A DNA stretch of 64,000 nucleotides from Ignavibacteriota bacterium (GCA_002698995.1 PAAX01000005.1:39461-103460); one strand, 5' to 3'; counted from the first letter of the stretch, positions 28,638 through 37,071 are shown. Numbers and translations are program-made. The notes: generated by a model from the letters alone, not told the origin.

Positions 28638-31457
28638 ATGCACAAATTTGCTTATTCTATTATAATATTGTTTTTTACAGTTTCATTGTCTGCTCAAGTG
28701 GTATGGACAGACCCAGTATTTTTTGGTGATGACGAACCAGTGACTGTTTATTACGATGCAACTGAAGGTACAACACAATTATCATCAACTTTTCCGGTAT
28801 ATTTTCATACGGGAGTTGTAACCAGCAACAGCACCCCATCAAGTATCTGGCAGCATGTTGTTGGTACTTGGGGTTCTTCAAATTCAGATTTTCAGATGCA
28901 ATTAGTAACCGCAAATACCTGGAAGATTGAAATGTCTTCTGTAAGAGAATTTTATAATGTTCCGAATTCAGAAGAAATTTATCAGCTTGCTTTCGTATTC
29001 AGAAACAGTTCGGGAACCCTTGAAGGGAAAGGATATGACGGTGGTGATATATTTGTCGATTTGAAATTAGATAATGAACTAGATGCTATGATTGTTTCAC
29101 CTGCTCCAAATGGGAAAGTATATAACTTAGGAGAAACAGTTGAAATTTCAGCAGCTTCTTTCATGGCGGAATCTCTAAAAATATTCATTAACGGTGAAGA
29201 AAAAACTTCTACAAATGAAAATAATTTAGAATACCAGTATCCAGCTAATTCATCAGGAACAGTTCAGATTATTGCAACTGCTTATTCAGGTGTTAACAAT
29301 TTCAGCGATACTGTTAATGTTGTTGTTCAAGGTGAAGTACAAATAGAGCCTTTACCTAACGGAGTTGTGCATGGAATTAATTATATTAATTCAACAACAG
29401 TTACTCTTGCTCTTTATGCACCTAATAAACAAAATGTCTATGTAATTGGTGACTTTAATGACTGGATTCCCAACCCAAATTATTTTATGAAAAAAACTCC
29501 CGATGGAAATATTTGGTGGCTTACAATTAGCGGATTGACTCCCCAGAAAGAATATGCATTTCAATATTTAGTTGACGGAGAAATTAGAATTGGTGATCCA
29601 TATTCAGAGAAAATTCTTGATCCTTGGAATGACCAATATATTGATGAAGATCTTTATCCAAACTTAATGCCTTATCCGCATGACAAAACCAATCTGCCTG
29701 TTTCTGTCCTGCAGACAGATAAACCCGAGTACGAATGGGAAATCGAAAATTTTGAAAAGCCTAAAAAAACAGATCTAGTTATTTATGAATTATTGTTAAG
29801 AGATTTTATTGAAGAACATAGTTTTGCCAAAATAATTGATAGTCTTGATTATCTTGAACGACTTGGAATTAATGCCTTACAGTTAATGCCTATAATGGAA
29901 TTTGAAGGAAACGAAAGCTGGGGTTATAACCCAATGTTTATGCTTGCAGTTGATAAATATTACGGACCGGCAAATGAATTAAAAAGATTGATTGATGAAT
30001 GTCATAAAAGAGGAATTGCTGTTATTTTGGACATCGTATTGAATCATCAATTTGGTCAATCCCCTTTGGTGAGATTGTACCAGAGCGGAAATAATGTTAC
30101 TGCTGAAAATCCTTGGTTTAATACTGTTGCTAAACATCCTTTCAATGTTGGTTATGATATGAATCATGAAACCGATGCTACAAAATACTTTGTTGATAGA
30201 GTTACAAGTTACTGGGTAGAAGAATTCAAAATTGACGGATATAGATTTGACTTGTCAAAAGGATTTACACAGACTAATTCCGGTTCGAATGTTGGATTGT
30301 GGGGACAATATGATGCATCGCGTATTGCCCTCTTAAAAAGAATGGCTGATGTAATCTGGGACATTGATCCATCCAGTTATTTAATACTTGAACACTTTGC
30401 AGACAATGATGAAGAGAAAGAATTAGCAAACTACGGATTTATGCTTTGGGGAAATATGAATCATGAATATAACGAAGCATCAATGGGTTATAATTCAAAT
30501 CTAAACTGGGGTTCTTATAAATCAAGAGGCTGGAATGATCCTCATTTAGTTTCATACATGGAAAGCCATGATGAAGAAAGATTAATGTTCAAGAATATTC
30601 AATACGGAAATTCCAGCGGCGATTATAATGTCAAAAATCTTAATACAGCTTTAAACAGGATGAAAACTGCTTCAGCATTTTTCTATACTATTCCGGGACC
30701 AAAAATGCTTTGGCAGTTTGGAGAACTGGGATATGATTTTTCTATTAATTATCCTTGTATGACTGACGATTGCAGATTAAGTCCGAAACCAATTAGATGG
30801 GATTACTATTCCAACACATCAAGAAAAAACTTATATAAAGTTACTAAATCACTTATAGAAGTTAAAAAGGACTTTGAAGTTTTTGAGACTACCGATTACA
30901 GCTTGGATGTATCAAACAGAACTAAGAGAATTCAGTTGAATCATAGTTCTATGAATGTTACGGTAATTGGAAACTTTGACGTTTCTTCGAGAGATATAAA
31001 TCCAAATTTTCAAACAACAGGTAAATGGTATGATTTCTTCTCCGGTGACAGCTTTAATGTAAGCAATACACAAGATTTAATTAATCTTCAGCCGGGAGAA
31101 TTTTTTATTTATTCAACAAAAAAACTTCCTACTCCCGAGCCGGGAATATTAACATCTATACATGATTTTAATACTAATGATAACTCAGTTCCAATAGTAT
31201 TTAACTTAGATCAGAATTATCCTAATCCTTTTAATCCTACAACTAGTATTAAGTACTCGGTACCTAGCAGTGAGCATGTAAGTTTGAAGGTTTTTGATAT
31301 TCTTGGAAGAGAAATAGCTGTTTTAGTAAATGAGCAGAAATCAGCCGGAATTTATACAATCAATTTTGATGCTTCAGATCTTTCCAGCGGAGTATATTTC
31401 TACAGATTAAATTCCGGTAACAATATTCAAATAAAGAAGATGCTTCTTGTTAAATAA
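28638..31457 (+). CDS. Secreted GH13 alpha-amylase-family enzyme with T9SS sorting domain
   Basis: Extracellular glycoside hydrolase, 939 residues. In order: a signal peptide (ending SLSAQ), starch-binding or Ig-like domains, a CBM48-like E-set domain (VYVIGDFNDWIPNP), and the GH13 barrel with region I DIVLNH, region II GYRFDLSKGF (nucleophile Asp), region III LILEHFADN (acid/base Glu) and region IV ESHDEE (third Asp). A type IX sorting domain (NYPNPFNPTTSI to KMLLVK) follows. It probably degrades starch or glycogen outside the cell. GAGGA supports the ATG at 28638. Region IV reads SHD where amylases usually have NHD. Confidence 0.93.
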   Translation: MHKFAYSIIILFFTVSLSAQVVWTDPVFFGDDEPVTVYYDATEGTTQLSSTFPVYFHTGVVTSNSTPSSIWQHVVGTWGSSNSDFQMQLVTANTWKIEMSSVREFYNVPNSEEIYQLAFVFRNSSGTLEGKGYDGGDIFVDLKLDNELDAMIVSPAPNGKVYNLGETVEISAASFMAESLKIFINGEEKTSTNENNLEYQYPANSSGTVQIIATAYSGVNNFSDTVNVVVQGEVQIEPLPNGVVHGINYINSTTVTLALYAPNKQNVYVIGDFNDWIPNPNYFMKKTPDGNIWWLTISGLTPQKEYAFQYLVDGEIRIGDPYSEKILDPWNDQYIDEDLYPNLMPYPHDKTNLPVSVLQTDKPEYEWEIENFEKPKKTDLVIYELLLRDFIEEHSFAKIIDSLDYLERLGINALQLMPIMEFEGNESWGYNPMFMLAVDKYYGPANELKRLIDECHKRGIAVILDIVLNHQFGQSPLVRLYQSGNNVTAENPWFNTVAKHPFNVGYDMNHETDATKYFVDRVTSYWVEEFKIDGYRFDLSKGFTQTNSGSNVGLWGQYDASRIALLKRMADVIWDIDPSSYLILEHFADNDEEKELANYGFMLWGNMNHEYNEASMGYNSNLNWGSYKSRGWNDPHLVSYMESHDEERLMFKNIQYGNSSGDYNVKNLNTALNRMKTASAFFYTIPGPKMLWQFGELGYDFSINYPCMTDDCRLSPKPIRWDYYSNTSRKNLYKVTKSLIEVKKDFEVFETTDYSLDVSNRTKRIQLNHSSMNVTVIGNFDVSSRDINPNFQTTGKWYDFFSGDSFNVSNTQDLINLQPGEFFIYSTKKLPTPEPGILTSIHDFNTNDNSVPIVFNLDQNYPNPFNPTTSIKYSVPSSEHVSLKVFDILGREIAVLVNEQKSAGIYTINFDASDLSSGVYFYRLNSGNNIQIKKMLLVK

Positions 31458-31462
31458 GTCTT

Positions 31463-31505
31463 GTTCACTTCGTCCCGGCAGCTTGGGGACGAAGTGAACT
31501 TTTTT
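31463..31505 (+). terminator. Strong Rho-independent terminator
   Basis: A perfect 14-bp stem GTTCACTTCGTCCC with its complement, a 9-base loop, then T6. Five bases after the GH13 stop codon. Confidence 0.93.
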
Positions 31506-31547
31506 ATAAACAAATTATTTAATGATTTATGAAGTAATAGATTTATT

Positions 31548-32003
31548 ATGATTAAAGAACACTTTTTACAAATGCTGGAATATGATTTATGGGCTAATAA
31601 TGAAATTGTTAGCATCTTGAAATCTACAGAATACCCTGAGAAATGTTTAGTTCTTTTAAGCCATATAATTTCTGCCCAAGAAATCTGGTTTGAGCGAATC
31701 AAAAAAACAAACTCATATCAAATATTACCTTGGGATGAATATACACTTCCAGAATGCGAAATATTAGTAACCCAATGCAATATGAAATGGACGGATTTAA
31801 TAAAAAAATTAAAACCCGAAGAGTTTGAAAAAACAATTCAATACAGAAATACAAAAGGGGTTGAATTTACTGATTCACTAAAGGATATTATAACTCATGC
31901 TTTGAACCATTCTAATTATCACCGTGCACAGATAAATCAATTACTAAGCATAAATAATTTGAAGCCGGCAGCTATCGATTATATTTTTTATAAACGCCGG
32001 TAA
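31548..32003 (+). CDS. DinB/YfiT-like metal-binding protein
   Basis: A 151-residue four-helix-bundle protein of the DinB superfamily. Candidate metal-binding histidines are in LSHIISAQEIWFERI and in the C-terminal HALNHSNYHRAQI, which carries the usual HxxxH spacing. The Trp in the first helix (YDLWANN) is also conserved. DinB-like proteins include thiol-dependent transferases such as bacillithiol transferase. With YpdA in this genome, a bacillithiol-linked role is possible but unproven. The 3' end overlaps the convergent RNA methyltransferase gene by 16 bases. Confidence 0.82.
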   Translation: MIKEHFLQMLEYDLWANNEIVSILKSTEYPEKCLVLLSHIISAQEIWFERIKKTNSYQILPWDEYTLPECEILVTQCNMKWTDLIKKLKPEEFEKTIQYRNTKGVEFTDSLKDIITHALNHSNYHRAQINQLLSINNLKPAAIDYIFYKRR

Positions 32004-32743
32004 GCAAATTCGGATAACACGACTGCAGATGCATTTGCAACATTTAGCGACTCTGCATTACCAAATTTTTTAATTGTTACCTTATCCGGATTTAATTCCA
32101 GTAATTTTTCGGAAGGTCCTTGTGATTCATTACAAAAAACTAAAACCGATTTTTTTGAAAAACTAATTTCCTTAATATCAATTCCACGCAGATCAGCACA
32201 AAATAATTTATATCCATTTCTTTGCAGCGAAATTAAGTCAGTATAAAAATCATTTGAAGAAAAAACATTAATATGAAATATTGAACCCATAGATGATCTA
32301 ATCAATTTGGGATTGTAAAGTTCAACTGTATCACAGCTAAGTAAAACTTGATTACAGCCGAACCAATCGCAGTTTCTAATAATCGTTCCTACATTCCCCG
32401 GATCTTGAACATTTTCCACAGCAGTTATTAATCCGTTTTTAAAAAGTTGTTGATTATGCTTATTAACCAGAGCAGCTATTCCTTGAGGAGATTTAGAATC
32501 GCAAATTTTTTCAATGTCGTTATTTGATACTAGTTCAATTTCAATATTTTTTTGTTTTGCTATTTGAGATATTTCAAAAAATCTATCAACCGAATTTTTC
32601 TCAATAAATATTTTATCAGTTTTATAAAAAGATTTTACAGCTTCATAAACAATCTTCTCCCCTTCAATCAAAAATAATTCTGATTCATTCCTATATTTTT
32701 TAAAGAGTAATTTGGAAATATATTTTAATTCGTTTTTAGTCAT
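31988..32743 (-). CDS. TrmH/SpoU family RNA 2'-O-methyltransferase
   Basis: A SPOUT-class methyltransferase of 251 residues that methylates ribose in tRNA or rRNA. An N-terminal substrate-binding domain (MTKNELKYISKLLFKKYRN, FLIEGEKIV) precedes the knotted catalytic domain. Its three motifs are NVQDPGNVGTIIRNCDWFG, LVFCNESQGPSEKL and SLNVANASAVVLSEF. A GTG start at 32764 is possible, but homologues usually begin like the ATG at 32743. The target nucleotide cannot be told. It is divergent from the tRNA-Thr gene. Confidence 0.9.
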   Translation of the reverse strand: MTKNELKYISKLLFKKYRNESELFLIEGEKIVYEAVKSFYKTDKIFIEKNSVDRFFEISQIAKQKNIEIELVSNNDIEKICDSKSPQGIAALVNKHNQQLFKNGLITAVENVQDPGNVGTIIRNCDWFGCNQVLLSCDTVELYNPKLIRSSMGSIFHINVFSSNDFYTDLISLQRNGYKLFCADLRGIDIKEISFSKKSVLVFCNESQGPSEKLLELNPDKVTIKKFGNAESLNVANASAVVLSEFAYRRL

Positions 32744-32771
32744 AATTTTTAAATAATTTTTCACAAATATA

Positions 32772-32798
32772 TTGATTAGAAAGAGAAAATATTATAAA
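32772..32798 (+). promoter_or_regulatory. Possible tRNA-Thr promoter
   Basis: TTGATT, a 15-bp spacer, then TATAAA, ending 17 bases before the tRNA. The spacer is short, so this is only a weak prediction. Confidence 0.35.
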
Positions 32799-32814
32799 TT
32801 TCTTGTCTTGATTT

Positions 32815-32887
32815 GCTGGCATAGCTCAATTGGTAGAGCAGCTGACTTGTAATCAGCAGGTTGCGGGTTCGAGTCCCATTGCCAGCT
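32815..32887 (+). tRNA. tRNA-Thr (anticodon TGT)
   Basis: A complete 73-base cloverleaf. The acceptor stem GCTGGCA pairs with TGCCAGC, the D-arm contains AGCTCAATTGGTAGAGC, the anticodon stem GCTGA/TCAGC holds loop CTTGTAA with anticodon TGT, and the T-arm has the GGTTCGAGTCC element. CCA is not encoded. The 3' end is duplicated 3.2 kb downstream (see the repeats), so this gene served as an integration site. Confidence 0.97.
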
Positions 32888-32946
32888 CACTAAAAAGCCC
32901 GATTTTCTTCTGAAATCGGGCTTTTTTTATGCCCTTAAAATCTGCC
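32869..32946 (+). repeat. attL-like direct repeat (tRNA 3' end plus terminator)
   Basis: This 78-base segment starts in the T-arm of tRNA-Thr and runs through its terminator. It recurs in the same orientation at 36065-36142 with about 8-9 differences; the first 21 bases are identical. It is the end of an islet inserted into the tRNA 3' end. Confidence 0.85.
32892..32929 (+). terminator. tRNA-Thr terminator
   Basis: Stem AAAGCCCGATTT / AAATCGGGCTTT followed by a T run, directly behind the tRNA. Confidence 0.92.
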
Positions 32947-32986
32947 GAAAAAACTATGACACTTTTTATAACACTTTTTATTTATA

Positions 32987-33550
32987 CTATGGATTGGGCA
33001 AATACTTTTTGAGGGTATTGTTTATTTTCTCAAGATTTTTTTCTTTTAATTCTAAAAACTCTTCTCTGGCTTTTGAAAAGTCATTTTTTTTCTGTTCATC
33101 ATGAATTGCTAATCTTGTAAATTTGATAGTTGTTTCATTAAAAAAGATTTCGAAATCATTATTCAATTCAGAATATAATTCTATTGAGAAAAATTTTATT
33201 GGGGATTTAATTTGATTTGTAAACTTTTCTTGAATGTGATATAAACTAGAAATCTTATCTTGGATGCTTGTCCTGGTATCGATATTTGGAGATATTACTA
33301 TTTCAATTGTTTCATTAAATAATTCATGAACCTTTGAAAACATAGCAAAAATATTACCGATCTCATTTAAGACTAGAGTTTCATAAAGCTTAAAGCTAGA
33401 ATTATAAATCCTATCTTCCGCTCTTCTTTTTTTGAATAAAAAAAAGTTAATCAAAATTCCCAAAAGAAGATTGGAGAAAACAATAGCAATGTTTATTAAA
33501 GTAAAAATTTTGGAAGAATCTGGAGAATCGATTATATAAATATCATGCAT
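32987..33550 (-). CDS. Islet membrane protein of unknown function
   Basis: A 187-residue protein with one clear membrane segment near the N-terminus (FTLINIAIVFSNLLLGILIN, then basic FLFKKRR) and a long mostly helical cytoplasmic part ending in LKKYLPNP. I recognise no family. It is the last gene of a three-gene unit and overlaps the STAS-like gene by 8 bases, so it is translationally coupled. The layout (single membrane anchor plus helical domain) would fit an effector or anchor for the ATPase/STAS pair. That role is inferred from context only. Confidence 0.7.
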   Translation of the reverse strand: MHDIYIIDSPDSSKIFTLINIAIVFSNLLLGILINFFLFKKRRAEDRIYNSSFKLYETLVLNEIGNIFAMFSKVHELFNETIEIVISPNIDTRTSIQDKISSLYHIQEKFTNQIKSPIKFFSIELYSELNNDFEIFFNETTIKFTRLAIHDEQKKNDFSKAREEFLELKEKNLEKINNTLKKYLPNP

Positions 33551-33896
33551 TTATTATTTCCTCAGGAGGAGAACTGCTCAGAGCAGCATCAACAAATTTT
33601 TCTTCAACCAAATTACTGATGTGCTCATTATTTCTAAATAAATATTTCTTTAAAAAATGTTCTTTACCTAATTCTTGAACTCTAGTTTCTAAAAAACCCA
33701 GAAAAAATGATTTATTCATAGTCAGAATATAACTTGGAATATCTATGTAAATTATATCTTTTTCCTTTTCTAAGTCCCTTAAAAGAATACTTTTTTTCTT
33801 CAAAAGGTCTAAAAGTTTCTCTCCATTTGGTCTACCAACCAACGCAGTATATTTATTGTCAAAATAATCAGATATTTTTATTACTATTTCTTTCAT
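33543..33896 (-). CDS. STAS-like (DUF4325) protein
   Basis: A 117-residue protein with the pattern of STAS-like DUF4325 domains. The early element KYTALVGRPNGEKLLDLL resembles the usual R..G...l.dl, a strand IIYIDIPSYILTMNKSFFLGF resembles the acidic-strand then ..SFa.elf helix (quoted here as IIYIDIP and MNKSFFLGF), and LGKEHFLKKYLFRNN closes the domain. Such domains occur beside GHKL ATPases in regulatory or defence cassettes and may act like anti-anti-sigma switches. The gene lies 4 bases after the ATPase gene and overlaps the membrane gene. Confidence 0.7.
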   Translation of the reverse strand: MKEIVIKISDYFDNKYTALVGRPNGEKLLDLLKKKSILLRDLEKEKDIIYIDIPSYILTMNKSFFLGFLETRVQELGKEHFLKKYLFRNNEHISNLVEEKFVDAALSSSPPEEIINA

Positions 33897-33900
33897 TGTC

Positions 33901-35229
33901 TTACTTTATTGAGTCCAAATATTTTTCATTTATTGTAAATTTTCCACTAATTATTGTTCCTGGAAATGATTCTTCCAATGATATAACTTTATCAGAGTCT
34001 TGTTCACCTAATAATTTATTGAATTTGTTAAAAACAATTCTTCTTCTTTTTTCATTTGCACCAATCTGAACATAATGTATTGGGTATGAAAAATCAATGA
34101 ATAATTTAGATTTACCGGAAATAAAGGACACCTTTGAAGTGTCTTTAACACCAATTCCTTCAATAAACTGTAGGAAGTCCATTAAACCTTGTCCACGTGT
34201 GGAAGCTTTGCCAGTTTTTTGATCTGTTCTTTTTGAACTTATGCCATCTTGAAGCGCCATTATATTCCAAAATGGTTCCTCTGATACTTTCTTAAATTTT
34301 TCCAATTGCCTTTGAAAAAAATTTTTATTGTTTGCAACCAAGGTTTGTACTTCAGTGATTGCAGTAGCAGTTGTATATTTTGACTCTTTTAAGCTTTGAT
34401 AAAACGATTTCCCGTAATTTATTATTGCAAAACTGCATTCATGATCTGATTTATCGTAACATCCTAATGTTACCCAGTCAACTCTATCTGCACTGGCATG
34501 TTCCTCAGCATTTCCTATTATTTCCGAAATAGCCCCTATTAAGTTCAAATATGTTACATTACTCATTTGATAATTGTTGTGCCTTAAACATTTATTAAAA
34601 TAATCAGCTAAACCAGAAGCAGCTTGACTTAATAAATGAGTTTCGACACTATTACCATAAAACTTATGAGTCTCATATTTATCTAAGTAGTCTTTATCAA
34701 AAAAATTGCTGCCAAATTGATCAGGATTAATGTTTAATAATTTTAGCAATCCAAAAGACAGTAGAAAATTATTAACATTTCTATTTGTATGAGAAACTTC
34801 TCCGGAACTGACTATTCTATATTTAAGTTTAGCCCATTTTTCTTTATACTTTCTAATTTTTTCATCAAATAAAAACGAGGCGGCCAAATCGATATTTTTA
34901 GTATTTGTATGCAATATTGTTAAATTTAAAGGTTTGTTTCCGTTTAGCAACGTATCAATTTTGTTGAGAAAATCAAATGATTTATCATGATCTTCTATTA
35001 GGCTAAAATTTGTGGGTATTCTAAATTCTATTGAATCCCTTGGAATTATAAATCCGTTGCTTGAAGAAGGACTTTGCTGTTTTGAAATTTTATTTTTTTT
35101 ATACCAATCATAGAGATTGTACTTTTTGAGCTGTTCAGAATCAATAGATGCTCCTCTAAGAATTCGCGCCTTTAATTTACTTCTTTTTTTATTCCAACCT
35201 CTTCGAATTGCTATGTTCTTTAAAACCAT
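33901..35229 (-). CDS. GHKL (HATPase_c-like) ATP-binding protein
   Basis: A 442-residue protein whose central part looks like a GHKL ATPase. The N-box is EIIGNAEEHA (residues 236-245), a degenerate G1 box lies in IINYGKSFY (269-277), and a Gly-rich loop TRGQGLMDF (344-352) could be the lid/G2. The N-terminal 230 residues are basic and unassigned. The C-terminal LEESFPGTIISGKF is typical of the strand ending seen in anti-sigma-like and defence-associated HATPases. It is first in an operon with the STAS-like and membrane proteins. I see no kinase phospho-acceptor domain, so it is not a classic sensor kinase. Confidence 0.72.
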   Translation of the reverse strand: MVLKNIAIRRGWNKKRSKLKARILRGASIDSEQLKKYNLYDWYKKNKISKQQSPSSSNGFIIPRDSIEFRIPTNFSLIEDHDKSFDFLNKIDTLLNGNKPLNLTILHTNTKNIDLAASFLFDEKIRKYKEKWAKLKYRIVSSGEVSHTNRNVNNFLLSFGLLKLLNINPDQFGSNFFDKDYLDKYETHKFYGNSVETHLLSQAASGLADYFNKCLRHNNYQMSNVTYLNLIGAISEIIGNAEEHASADRVDWVTLGCYDKSDHECSFAIINYGKSFYQSLKESKYTTATAITEVQTLVANNKNFFQRQLEKFKKVSEEPFWNIMALQDGISSKRTDQKTGKASTRGQGLMDFLQFIEGIGVKDTSKVSFISGKSKLFIDFSYPIHYVQIGANEKRRRIVFNKFNKLLGEQDSDKVISLEESFPGTIISGKFTINEKYLDSIK

Positions 35230-35238
35230 TAACTTTAT

Positions 35239-35331
35239 TTATCCTTCATCTAAAAAACTTTCCAATTTAACATCATCAAGCTCTTTTCGTATCTTATTAA
35301 CATTATGTATAAATATAGTTCGGAGGGTTCG
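35239..35331 (-). pseudogene. Possible 3' remnant of a gene upstream of the ATPase
   Basis: A 30-codon open frame without a start codon, encoding a gene-like charged tail (HNVNKIRKELDDVKLESFL) and ending 10 bases before the ATPase start. It looks like the C-terminus of a lost gene whose 5' part was deleted up to the HEPN remnant. Weak evidence, from composition and position only. Confidence 0.25.
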
Positions 35332-35369
35332 TTAGAAGTTCAGAAAAAAAGCCTCGAATAAGATGCTTC

Positions 35370-35528
35370 TTATTTTAGGAGTTTTTCGATTTCCGAAACA
35401 AAATTTGTCATTGACTCAAAATTATTTTTTACTTCTTCAATTGAAAATTCTACATAATCCTCATAATCACTACTTTCTTTTGCTCTCTGAATTCTATGTT
35501 TTACTAATTCAGTTTTACTATACTCCAT
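35370..35528 (-). pseudogene. HEPN protein with internal in-frame deletion
   Basis: A 52-codon frame that overlaps the end of the MNT gene by 11 bases, the usual order of MNT-HEPN pairs. It begins MEYSKTELVKHRIQRAKES, a typical HEPN start. It then jumps to SDYEDYVEFSIEEVKNN, a typical HEPN C-terminal segment. Normal proteins are about 120-130 residues; roughly 75-80 middle residues are absent, including the helices that carry the RxxxxH/Y catalytic motif. The frame is kept, so a short peptide could still be made, but it cannot be an active RNase. The family was recognised from memory. Confidence 0.65.
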
Positions 35529-35838
35529 AGAAAAACCCTTCATTTTTTATTTTTCTTCTAAATGGAGTTATAGGGTTTTTTATTTCGCTCTCTGAAAATA
35601 TTTTGACATCGAGAACCACTTCATACTTTAAGTCAAATCCATAAATTAAATCAATGATTTCATTTTTGAATTTTCTGTCTATTTTCCTGCTGAATATTAG
35701 AGCCAGATCATAATCTGATTCAATTGGATTTATATTTTTAGATTGAGAGCCAAAAAAATAGATCCCTTTGAAATCAGAATAAGTTTCTTCAAGTACCTTG
35801 TTTATTTCATTAATAATATTTAGAGCTTTGTTTTGCAT
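35518..35838 (-). CDS. MNT-type minimal nucleotidyltransferase (antitoxin MntA-like)
   Basis: A 106-residue minimal nucleotidyltransferase. The active-site motif is present: GS followed by DxD, in FGSQSKNINPIESDYDLAL. In HEPN/MNT systems this enzyme AMPylates the HEPN toxin and silences it (family knowledge). Here the partner HEPN gene downstream has lost its core, so the antitoxin appears to be orphaned. The ribosome site is poor. It lies in the tRNA-Thr islet. Confidence 0.85.
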   Translation of the reverse strand: MQNKALNIINEINKVLEETYSDFKGIYFFGSQSKNINPIESDYDLALIFSRKIDRKFKNEIIDLIYGFDLKYEVVLDVKIFSESEIKNPITPFRRKIKNEGFFYGV

Positions 35839-36064
35839 GTGGATAAGATAAATATTTCATCTGTTAAATGAAATAAAACAAATTCATTTCGGCTTGACGC
35901 TGATGTTCTCTCATTTTGGAAAACTAATTTCTATTTTGAGCAAGTGATTATTATAACTGATCTTGTGAATAATCAATATGCCTATATAGACCTTTTCAAA
36001 ATTCCGGAAAAAACTTCTATTTCAGTTTTGTCCTGATAGTAATAATCTAAATACAAAAATATAA
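35839..36064. other. Islet end without an intact gene
   Basis: No complete gene. On the plus strand a 54-codon frame without a start codon (35872-36036) reads like protein (DADVLSFWKTNFYFEQV, DLVNNQYAYIDLFKI). It may be a fragment of a deleted gene; I do not recognise it. The region ends at the second copy of the tRNA 3' repeat. Confidence 0.4.
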
Positions 36065-36142
36065 TCGAGTCCCATTGCCAGCTCAATAAAAAGCCCGATT
36101 TAATTCTGAAATCGGGCTTTTTTTATAATCTCAAAATCTGCT
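36065..36142 (+). repeat. attR-like direct repeat with second terminator
   Basis: Second copy of the tRNA-Thr 3' end (about 22 bases) plus the whole terminator hairpin (AAAGCCCGATTT / AAATCGGGCTTT) and its flank. Direct orientation, 3196 bases from the first copy. No tRNA body precedes it, so this is the displaced original 3' end, as expected after site-specific integration into a tRNA gene. Confidence 0.85.
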
Positions 36143-36157
36143 ACTTAACTACATAAA

Positions 36158-37036
36158 TCAAAAAGAATAATTAATACCAACTCCAATTGAGAAGGTTCTT
36201 GTTAATCCGTCTAGATTTAAATCTCTCTGCAGAAATGGAATTGCTGCTTCTACCGATATGTTTAAATCAGTATTAATTTGATAATTAACTTTGGTTAAAA
36301 AGTTTAATTGTGTTTGATCACTATCAGGTATTTCAGAAAATCCAAAGACAGGATTTATAATTGAAGGGATCTGATTTACAACTGATGACTTTGATAATCT
36401 TTTAACCAAAAGAAGCTGCGGAGTTATTGAGAATTGATCAAACTCAAAATTATAAAATGATCTAAATATTAAATCATCCCCTCTCTTTAACTGGAGCAGA
36501 TTCTTATTCCTTCCACCTGCTAATTGATAACCGACTCCCAAACCAAAACTGTTAATTTTGTATCCGGCGTTTAGTAGTAAATCCGTTGTTCCTAATCCAC
36601 TTTGATAGATTTGAGGAAGCCCTTTTTCATTATCGCTTCCGGTTGCAAATTTACCACCGAGTGTTAAATCTATCAGAGATTCTTCATCAATTGCAAATGA
36701 TTGAGTCCAGGAAATTATTAAATCACCTAACCCGCTCACATCCCCAAGAGGACCGCTTTGAGAATTGTACGGAAGAATTAATTGAACGGTACTGTTCTCT
36801 AATATTTTATATGAGAAATTTAATTTCACAGAATTATATGAGACATCCTCAAGTTTTTTACTTTTACCAAAACTGTATGATAATCCAATATTAAAAGGAT
36901 TTTCTTTGATTTCCTCATTATGATAACCGCCAATCTGACAAATACCGGCATCAGAGCATTGTCCTTTTATTGAATTAAAAGGTATAAAACTAATCAGTAA
37001 ACCTAATGCAAAAATTCTTCCCAATATATTTTTCAT
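36158..37036 (-). CDS. Outer-membrane beta-barrel protein, transporter-like
   Basis: A 292-residue exported protein. The signal peptide ends in SIKGQ, followed by a short Cys-containing stretch (CSDAGIC) that may form a disulfide. The remainder is made of amphipathic strands (PFNIGLSYSFGKSK, LIDLTLGGKFATGSD, LGVGYQLAGGRNK) and ends GVGINYSF with a terminal Phe, as outer-membrane barrels do. It resembles the broad group of transporter/MetA-pathway barrels, about 12-14 strands. It lies outside the islet, just beyond the attR copy. Confidence 0.72.
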   Translation of the reverse strand: MKNILGRIFALGLLISFIPFNSIKGQCSDAGICQIGGYHNEEIKENPFNIGLSYSFGKSKKLEDVSYNSVKLNFSYKILENSTVQLILPYNSQSGPLGDVSGLGDLIISWTQSFAIDEESLIDLTLGGKFATGSDNEKGLPQIYQSGLGTTDLLLNAGYKINSFGLGVGYQLAGGRNKNLLQLKRGDDLIFRSFYNFEFDQFSITPQLLLVKRLSKSSVVNQIPSIINPVFGFSEIPDSDQTQLNFLTKVNYQINTDLNISVEAAIPFLQRDLNLDGLTRTFSIGVGINYSF

Positions 37037-37071
37037 TTTTCTCTTTCTAAATTAGTTTGTAAGATGATTTA

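Noticed and set aside
36065..36142. Second tRNA gene
   Set aside because: Only the last 22 bases of the tRNA are present; no D-arm, anticodon arm or 5' acceptor strand.
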